The position numbers and the translations under genes are program-made. Positions 56,630-64,000 of a DNA stretch of 64,000 nt are shown here, piece after piece (the first letter of the stretch is position 1; every line of letters begins with the position of its first letter). The notes below the pieces were generated by a model that did not search any database, was not told the origin of the DNA, and saw nothing but the letters and a program-made list of their open reading frames with translations. Source of the DNA: Mantis religiosa (Eukaryota > Arthropoda > Insecta > Mantodea > Mantidae); NCBI GenBank assembly GCA_030765055.1, contig JAUKNK010000058.1:1-64000 (forward strand), given 5' to 3'.

Positions 56630-57009
56630 GTTCAGTAGAATACTCACTGATGGCACATCAACATTTAGAATATGTGAAATGTTTTTAACTGCTTTGCCGA
56701 TGGCCATTTAAACCCTTCAGGGGCTGGAAATGGATACCCAATAAACAGAACAAGACATATAAATTGTTAAATGCTGTAAAAATGCATCACAAATACAATT
56801 CCATATCTTCCGTATTTATTAAGTTATTTAAATGAAACAGAAACTGGTTTAAAATGCATTAAAGGCAGTATACATCTGCAGTAACCAAAAAGTAGAGACT
56901 ACATTAATAAATCGTTGAGATTTCACTACTTTATTTCACTGTAGCAAAAGCCATTCTTTGTGCCGAATGCACCTAATATTTGAATCATTTTGTTTTGTGT
57001 GTATACGAA
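56630..57009. other. no recognisable gene
   Basis: AT-rich flank between Gypsy copy C and the piggyBac-like repeat. No domain or repeat identified. Confidence 0.45.
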
Positions 57010-58420
57010 TGACTGTACAGCTACCCAGCAACTTCTCCGGTTCAAGGTTTTAGCTTTTAGTTTATTTGTGCTATACCAAGCGATAATCATACGAGTATAT
57101 GTTGCGTTACACACTCACACATTGGAAAGAAAACTGTCTGTCAGCATCTGTTATTACAGGGTTTCTCAACCAAGGTTTCTAGTAGCTTTATGCAGCTGTT
57201 TTCGCTCTGTATTTTAGTTATTTATAATCTCTTTGTGTTCTGAGTGATTTCATATAGATATCAAGAGCTAAATTAATGGTACATTTGAAATTGTTAAATT
57301 TCAATGTTAACCATGGCTTATCCCCTTAATGTAGCAAATAAATTAGCTTGGGTATGATCTGTACAGGCTTCTGATATTACTGTAGAATCTGGAAGATTTG
57401 TTGTGCGATTATGAAAGAGATGTTTAGGATATAGGTAGCAGTGACATGTACTGGTCTAGAGATGGCATGTTAGCTACTCCATTGTTTGGGGGCACTGGCA
57501 ACTCAAATATGGGTGATGCAGATCAGCTATTAGTAGCTATCCCTCTTTACGAAAAACAGTTATATGGTAAAAAAAGCATTTTTATACCACTGGATGTAAC
57601 CATACACAATTGTTTAGTAATTTTCAGAGCTGTAAATTCATGCAAGACATTCATCTACCTGTACCCGCGCATATAAATAGCTCGTAACATAATTGAGTAT
57701 TATAATACTGTGACTTTGTGGGTTCGTGAAATAATAAAATGAGGTTACGAAACACAAAAACTACACTTTATTCTCCTCGAAATACACCGTTCAACATTAC
57801 AAAATTGCTAGAACCTCAAAACTGTTTATTTTACCAACTCTACATTCAACTGTCTGTCGCTACCGGTAACGATTGGTTCCGAAGTTTTCCAAATCTCCAC
57901 CAGCCATCATTTTTCATCGGCTTCGCGAGTCTACCGCCAGGGCGACAATACTCAGAGACCTCTTTATACTGGGGGGTAAGAAATTCACCACGACATCACC
58001 CCTCATACGTGAGAGAAAACACATTCCTAAAAGGATACCACCCACAACCGAAAAAGTCGCAACCATTTTGAAAATGTGTAGTGTGTTGCGAAAAAGAAGT
58101 TCACAAGGAAACCAATATTAGTTGGTGTGAATCTGCAGATGTGCCCTTGGGTGTTTATCCAGGTTTGGATGTGTACAGTTCATAAAGAAACCTTAAAGGG
58201 TACATGTATATATATGTATATATGTGTTTGGAGGAATTTAGTAACAACTACAAATAGTTTCTGAGCTTAAAGGGTACGTTTACATTCCTTATAGAACTAA
58301 TTTAAATTTATTGTAAAATAGGAAGGTTAAAATAATTGGCATTAAATGAGCATTAAATGCATGTATGGTGCAGGACATCTATACACGTCCATATCAGTTT
58401 GGGACATTTTAACTTGGACG
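57010..58420 (+). mobile_element. piggyBac-like remnant, copy 2, split by a solo LTR
   Basis: Matches 26666-28098. The best frame (57446-57676) gives MYWSRDGMLATPLFGGT, then NMGDADQLLVAIPLYEKQ and PLDVTIHNCLVIFRAV: pieces of a piggyBac transposase core fused by a deletion that removes the catalytic centre. Interrupted at 57709-57947 by a short LTR. Confidence 0.6.
57709..57947 (-). mobile_element. solo LTR, short family, with ATAC target duplication
   Basis: 239 bp, an inverted copy of 15349-15591, flanked by ATAC at 57705-57708 and 57948-57951. The paralogous site near 27690 (CTATAAAATTCAGAAACC) is empty, which confirms both element ends. It lacks the (AAGCCG)n run of the other copy. Confidence 0.92.
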
Positions 58421-58439
58421 TCATATGACATCCATATCT

Positions 58440-58968
58440 GTGAAAGGGCTGATAATAAAATTTTTTTCCATGTTGAAAGTTCAAGTTTTGTTGACAATGG
58501 TTTTAGTAGTTTGATCTCCTCTCTGATGTGGTGATTATCATTCCAGAAATGAAAAGCAACTGCCAATTTTTATGTTTGTTTATATTTAATGTTTCTACAG
58601 TGTTCTTTTAAACTAGTTTTTAAATTTCTCTTTGTCAAACCAATATAAAATTTGTCACAGTCTTCACAATTTATCCTATATATACCGGATTTTTGTTCTG
58701 GTGGGATCGTGCTTTTTAAGGAATTGTTTAACAATTTCTTGAGCGAGAATCTGTTTTGTGGTGCTAGTTGGATGCCATAATCTTTAAATATTTGTTCAAA
58801 CTTCAGAAATGCCCAAGGGTGGAAAGTGAATTTTTTTGTATTTCCAGTCTTTATTTATGTTTTGAAGAGTAGTGATCTGTTTTACTTTCTTTTGTTTGTA
58901 ATCCTGATTGATCATTTCTTTGGTTGAGTTTGGATTGAAACCATTTTATTGTGCTGTATTTAAAATAT
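58440..58968 (-). mobile_element. Penelope-like C-terminal remnant
   Basis: Minus strand: VAFHFWNDNHHIREEIKLLK and LELSTWKKILLS (after GIY-YIG), with nuclease pieces near 58620-58700 and FHPWAFLKFEQIF-type text near 58800. Frames are broken. Cut at its upstream side by the LTR of Gypsy copy B. Confidence 0.75.
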
Positions 58969-59453
58969 TGTGACTTTGTGGGTTCGTGAAATGAAAAGTC
59001 CAATTACACACACTCAACAATGTTCTTTATTTCTACCGACTTACAGTTTACCACTTGCCAATTACACAGAATTACATGCTGCACACAATTACAATTCACC
59101 ACTTCGTCCGTTACAATTTCACTTGCACTAGTAATTACGGACAATACTCCGATGCACGTACACAGTCTTCTCGTTCCTTAACACGGCGCTCCTTCGCTAG
59201 CACGTCAAACACTGACTGTCTCTCTGAAACCCTTTTTATAGGAATGTCACTGTTTTTCTAGAAGTCTCTGGTTTCCCGCAAATCACCCGAACGTTCCAGA
59301 GGACAGGAGAAGGGGAGAGAAACATCGAGGGACAGGTGACATTTCCCCAAATCACCCCTCAGTTAGTGACAGATTAATGGGCGGGGGGCGTGGCTCGGCC
59401 GCCTCGGACCCTTCGAGCTGTCCCCGGTCGTATCTTACGCTAGTAGGGTGAAA
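58969..59453 (-). repeat. 3' LTR of Gypsy copy B
   Basis: 485 bp; on the minus strand it starts TTTCACCCTACTAGC (T in place of the usual TG second base) and ends CACAAAGTCACA. A TATAAAAAG box lies near 59232-59240. U3 differs from copies A and C, so the copies are separate lineages of one family. Confidence 0.88.
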
Positions 59454-59464
59454 CTGCTCCCTCC

Positions 59465-62400
59465 TCAAAGCTGGTCGTCCCGAACAGCACCATTGTAGCG
59501 GGCTAGGCGATCCAGGTGTACCACCAACATCTTCCCTCGGGGAACCTTCTGGCTGCGGTAGACTACGTCGTTAATCCTCTTCACCACCCGGTACGCTCCT
59601 TGCCATGGCTTCTGGAGCTTCGGGCAGCGTCCCTTGGTCCGGGTAGGACGGTACAACCAGACCAGGTCACCTTGCCGGAACCCTTGGCTGTTGGCTTGCC
59701 TGTCATACCTGGTCGTCATGCGGTCGCTCGCCTTCTGGATGTTCTGGCGAGCCATCTCGTGCATGTCGTGGAGATGGTCCACCAAGTTCTCCACATACTC
59801 GGTCGCTGGCTGTTTCGCTTCCGGAGGGCTTCCAAAAGCCAGGTCACAAGGGAGGCGTAACTCTCGGCCGAACATTAAGCTGGCTGGCGTCATCCCAGTT
59901 GTGTCGTGTGTAGACGAGCGGTAGGCCAGCAAGAACAGTGGCACCCTGACGTCCCAGTCTCGCTGATGGCTGGCCAAGACCTTCCTCAGGTGTTCCTCTA
60001 AGGTCTTGATGTACCTTTCGACCATGCCATCCGATTGGGGATGTAGAGGCGTAGTGCGAGTCTTGTTCACCCCAAGCCTTTGTAGTGCCTCCTTCATTAG
60101 GTTGGACTCAAAGTTGGTACCCTGGTCACTGTGTAGCTCTAACGGCACCCCAAATCGACAGAATACTTGCTCCACGAGGCAGTCTGTGACTGTCTTTGCC
60201 TCTTGGTTTGGGATGGCATACACCTCCGGCCATTTGGTGAAGTAGTCCACGACCACCATTAGGTACTTGTTGCCTCGGTCGGAAACTGGGAACGGTCCAG
60301 CAATGTCCACGGCGATCCGTTCGAATGGCGCTCCGACGTTGTACTGCTGCATGCGACCCCGGCTCCTAGTGTGGGGGCCACGACTCGCAGCGCACACGTG
60401 ACACTGACGGCACCATCTCTCAGCATCTGCTCGGAGTCTCAGCCAGTAGTAGCGCTGCCGAAGTTTGTCGATCGTTCGGTTCGCTCCCAGGTGTCCTCCC
60501 GAAGTACCGGCGTGCACTTCCTCCAAGACTTCCGGGACCTTACTCCGGGGAAGTACCAACTGTTTTCTCTGCGTCTTCCCATCGGGTGACTCCCATACCC
60601 GGAACAGCAAGCCCTCTCTGGTCTTCAACGAGTCCCATTGGGCCCAGTACAACTTGTAGGTGGCGCTCCTCGGTGCGATGTCCTCCCAGGTTGGTCTCGT
60701 CCCTGCCTCCACTTCCCTCAAGAGTGGCCCCAAGTCTGCGTCCGCCAGCTGCTCCCTCCTCAGGCCTGCGCTATCCCAGCCATCCGCAGGCACTGCCGTG
60801 ACTACTCGGACTGCTGCGGCACGCTCCTTCTCCTCCACTCTTGTACACTGGCCGCACTTTTCCGGACAGGGTCTTCAGGACATGGCGTCAGCGTTACCGT
60901 GGCTCTTTCCTCTACGATGTTCCGAGGTGAAGTCGTACTCCTGCAGCCTCTGGACCCAACGTGCTGTCTGGCCTTCCAGGTTCTTAAAGATCAATAGCCA
61001 GGTTAGGGCGGAATGGTCAGTCCTCAGGTGGAATGACTGACCGTACAGGTACTTGTGGAAGTGCTCCAATGTCTTTACTACCGCCAGTAATTCTCGTCGG
61101 GTGACGCAGTAGTTCTTCTCTGCCTCGGATAGCGTCTTGCTGTAATAGGCTATCACCCGCTCATGGCCGTCCTGGATCTGCGATAGGACACCTCCAATGC
61201 AATGGTCGCTAGCGTAGGTGTCCACAATGAAGGCGCCACCCGGTTGTGGGAAACCCAAAATTGGAGCACTGCACAGGGTCTCCTTTAGGTGCTGGAAAGC
61301 GTTTTCTGCGTCCTCTGTCCACACATAAGGCCGGTGTTCCTCTGTCAGGCGGGTGAGGGGTTTTGCGATGTTGGAGAACCCCTTTATGAAGCGCCTGTAA
61401 TAACTGCACAGCCCCAGGAAACTGCGCAATTCTTTCTTATCCTTTGGGCGAGGCCAATCTCTCACAGCCTGTGTCTTCGCCGGGTCTGTGGCCACTCTGG
61501 TTGCTGAGACTATGTGGCCCAAGTAGTTAACTTCCTTGCGGAAGAGCTGGCACTTCTTCGCGTTCAGCTTCAAGTTGGTCGCTTGCGGTCTCTGTAGCAC
61601 CTTACTCAGATTCTCGAGGTGATCTTCAAAAGTCTTCCCGACGATGATGATGTCGTCCAGGTATAGCAGGCAGGCATCGTAAGTCAGCCCTCTCATCACT
61701 GACTCCATAAGGCGCTGGAAGGTAGCTGGTGCGTTGCAGAGGCCAAAGGGCATAACCGTGAACTGCCAGAGCCCTTGGCCCGTCGAGAATGCGGTCTTCT
61801 CCTTGTCTCTCGGGTCTAGAGCTACCTGCCAATAGCCCGACTTCGGGTCCAGGGTCGAGAACCACTGTGCACCAGCTAGCGTGTCCAAATTGTCGTCAAT
61901 CCGGGGTAAGGGAAAACAGTCCTTCCGGGTGACGGCGTTCAACTTTCTGTAGTCTACGCAGAAGCGCAGCTCGCCGTTCTTCTTTGTCACCAAGACTACA
62001 GGGGAACACCAAGGGCTGTCAGACTCTTCAATCACTCCCCTGGATCTCATGTCCTCCAGCATGTTTCGTACCGCCCCTTGCTTCGCCAGCGGAACGCGTC
62101 TATGTGGTTGCCGAATAGGCCGGGCGTCCCCGGTGTCGATGCGGTGAAGCACTTTGTCCATGCGGCCGTAGTCACTATCACCTTGGCTGAAGACGCGCTG
62201 GTATCGTCTTAGCAGTTGTCGAACTTTCTCCAGTTGTTCTGCGGTCAGGTGGTCGGCCGCCCTCTCCACCAAGCCTTCTAGCCGGGGCCCCAGGTGTTGC
62301 TTCAGCGCCGGCACCTGGGTCTCCTCGATAGCTGTTACGCTCACCACGGGCTCGCACATTCCCGACTCCGTCCCGGGCTGGACGTCGTGATCGGCGTCCG

Positions 62401-63080
62401 TAGGATTTAGCAGTCTTACGGGCACCTCCTCTCGGTACGGCAGCAATGCCCTGGCTACACACAGTCCGTTTACAGGCGTCTTCTGGTCCAGCATCATGTT
62501 CCTGGTTCTCTGGCCCTCCAGTCGCGCCGTCACCACCACCTCGCTCCTCGCGGGGACAACCACGTCTTCGTCCAAGACGACCCTGCAAATTCCAAGGCGC
62601 TCTTCGGGTTGACGGAGTATAACCTCTTCTCCGTTAAGCCGCAGGACCTTCTTGCCGACGTCGACCGTCGCCTCATGGCTCCTGAGGGCATCCAGTCCCA
62701 GGATCACCTCCTCAGACACCTTCGCGACGAACACACACAGACGCACGGCACTCCGTCCCAAGTTCAGCTCCAGCAGGGCCTCCTTCTCCACAGGCAAGGT
62801 GTCGCCCGATTCCGTGACAAGCTGGTATGACCGGCTTGGCTTCCTTGTCGCCAAACCCTTCGCCACGTCAGGTCTGATGATGGTCACGGCCGTCCCGGTG
62901 TCCACCAGCACGCGGCACGGCTTCCCTCTTACCCAACCGTCCGCGATGAGGCTGTCATCCATACGCCGGCTGACGGCGCGCAGTGTCACTCGAGGGGATG
63001 GTGGTGATGGCGCCGACGTACCCCTCTCCACGACGGCCCTTACTCGTTTTCCGGCTGCTCTTCCTGGTGTGGGCAGTCTC
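59465..63080 (-). pseudogene. pol of Gypsy copy B: protease, RT, RNase H, integrase
   Basis: One frame from gag to 59465, broken only by TGA at 60875-60877 (CGA in copy A). Protease: LVDTGTAVTII. RT: LRFCVDYRKLN, LDPKSGYWQVAL (first D), MPFGLCNAPATFQ, LLYLDDIIIV (catalytic DD). RNase H: VDTYASDHC, where copy C has VDTDASDHY, so the first active-site Asp is Tyr; RRELLAVV and LRTDHSALTWL keep the other residues. Integrase: H-x6-H and CRQC zinc domain; VDIAGPF, HSDQGTNF and GMVERY give D...D-35-E, all present; C-terminal domain ends RYNGAVRDDQL. It would reverse-transcribe and integrate the element. The stop and the RH change make it defective. Confidence 0.93.
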
Positions 63081-63082
63081 TG

Positions 63083-64000
63083 CAGGTGTCCGGGCTGTCC
63101 ACACCCCCAACACAGGCCACAAGGTGTTCGCCGGCGTCCCTCAGCTGGTCTTCTGTATCCGGCGTAGCGGACACTCCTCGTTCTCGACGTCGGGATGGAT
63201 GTTATTTTGGCCGCCTCCATCCTTAATGCCGCTGTCAGCGCCTCGTGGATGGTTTTATATTCCCCGAGCATTAGGCGCTGACGAATCTCCGTGTCCCGTA
63301 CCCCGTCGACAAAATTGTAGGCGGCTTCCCGGGATACGAACTCCAGTGGCAGGTCAACCAAGGCCTTGCTAGCCAATCTGCTCGATCGCAATGGCGAACT
63401 CCTGCAGCGTCTCCCCCGGCTGCTGTGACCTTGCCTTTAGCTGGCTGCGGTATGCTGCGGCTAAGCGGTGGTTCCCGAAAGATTCTCCAGGGCTTCCCAG
63501 ATGTCCTTGGGCGCCGCCGTCGTCTGCACCGCGTTTAGGACTTCCGCGGCTCTTCCCTGGAGGCTGGCTTTTAACTGTGTGGTCTCCTCCTCCAGTGACC
63601 ATCCGTTGTGCCTGGCCACTGTGTCGAACTGGCGGCGGAAGACCTCAAACGTTGACGCGCCGTCATACTTGGGAGGTTTGACGCGCGCAGATGTTGTGTC
63701 GCGTCCCGGCACGTCGGCCTTCAAATCCTTCAGCTTCCTGCCGACGACGTCCTCCACCATGGCGTTCAGGGACTTCACGCTGCTGTCGGCTTTTCCTTCC
63801 AGCTCATTAACGCGGCTCGCCAGGTCTTCGACGCGCTCGCCTAACTCTGTGACGTCCTCTTTTACGCCGGCCAACTGTTCTTCAAACTTTGCGGTGAGAG
63901 CCTCGTTCGCCGCCTTCATTGCCGTGGCCAGACTGCCGTTCGCTGCTCTCATTTCTGTGGTTAACTCGGCCTTCATTTCTTCCATCTTCTCGGTGATGTT
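63083..64000 (-). pseudogene. gag of Gypsy copy B (N-terminus outside window)
   Basis: Coiled coil with TAMKAANEALTAKFEE, then capsid-like FEVFRRQFDTVARHNGW and QGRAAEVLNAVQTT. A one-base loss at ~63475 (GAATCTTTCGG for GAATCACTTCGG) shifts the frame; a one-base gain at ~63378 restores it, leaving ~30 altered residues. The zinc knuckle CWGCGQPGHLQR near 63086-63118 loses 2 bp, so its last cysteine is gone and gag runs straight into pol. Confidence 0.85.

Larger units (their letters stand above)
58969..64000 (-). mobile_element. Ty3/Gypsy copy B, most complete, runs off the edge
   Basis: From left: 3' LTR (58969-59453), purine tract, integrase, RNase H, RT, protease and gag on the minus strand; the gag start and the other LTR lie beyond 64000. 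Four bases left of the LTR are ATAT. All pol domains are present in order PR-RT-RH-IN, which defines Ty3/Gypsy. No env. Breaks: a nonsense codon between RH and IN, two Gag shifts that offset each other, a 2-bp loss in the zinc knuckle, and an altered RH active-site residue. Confidence 0.95.

Overview
The window looks like transposon-rich, probably heterochromatic, nuclear DNA from an insect. A hemimetabolous insect of the cockroach/termite type is the best guess, from its mix of mariner, piggyBac, Penelope, Jockey-like and Ty3/Gypsy families and its lineage-specific C2H2 zinc-finger gene. That guess rests on family resemblance, not on a species marker. Nothing points to a prokaryote: there are no operons, and the one host-type gene has introns with GT-AG splice sites.

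Layout. 1-6833 is an AT-only 16-bp satellite, followed by a G-rich spacer and a short 22-bp minisatellite. 7199-10752 is a deleted Ty3/Gypsy element (copy A). 10753-15344 has no recognisable gene. 15349-15591 is a short solo LTR with a 4-bp target duplication. 15694-20086 (minus) is a three-exon zinc-finger gene with an in-frame stop inside its finger array. 20746-22519 is a mariner carrying a Jockey-like LINE insertion. 23930-28400 holds a mariner scrap, a decayed Gypsy copy (D), a piggyBac-like remnant and a complete tRNA-derived SINE. 28.6-38.7 kb is a mosaic of DDE transposase, LINE and Penelope pieces with signs of an old local duplication. 38.7-42.5 kb is mostly featureless. 42.6-43.9 kb holds hAT and LINE scraps.

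44042-47875 is the most striking element: a nearly perfect 3.76-kb palindrome of two Penelope-like (PLE) units, each with an open 559-codon RT plus GIY-YIG frame, bounded by a 16-bp direct repeat. 48.1-52.2 kb holds DDE and piggyBac pseudogenes and a mariner with two PLE-family insertions, each with its own target duplication. 53-54.35 kb is a PLE remnant with a tRNA-like fold-back element inside. 54412-56625 is a young, internally deleted Gypsy copy (C) with both LTRs. 57-58.4 kb is a second piggyBac-like copy split by a solo LTR. 58969-64000 (minus) is the most complete Gypsy copy (B), running off the window edge.

Themes. One Gypsy family supplies four copies, showing successive internal deletion at short repeats. 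Its visible insertion sites, and those of a short LTR family sharing its terminus, all read ATA followed by A, C or T. PLE 3' ends repeatedly carry hammerhead-ribozyme-like motifs whose stem II sequence varies while pairing is kept. Apart from the zinc-finger gene, no host gene is supported.
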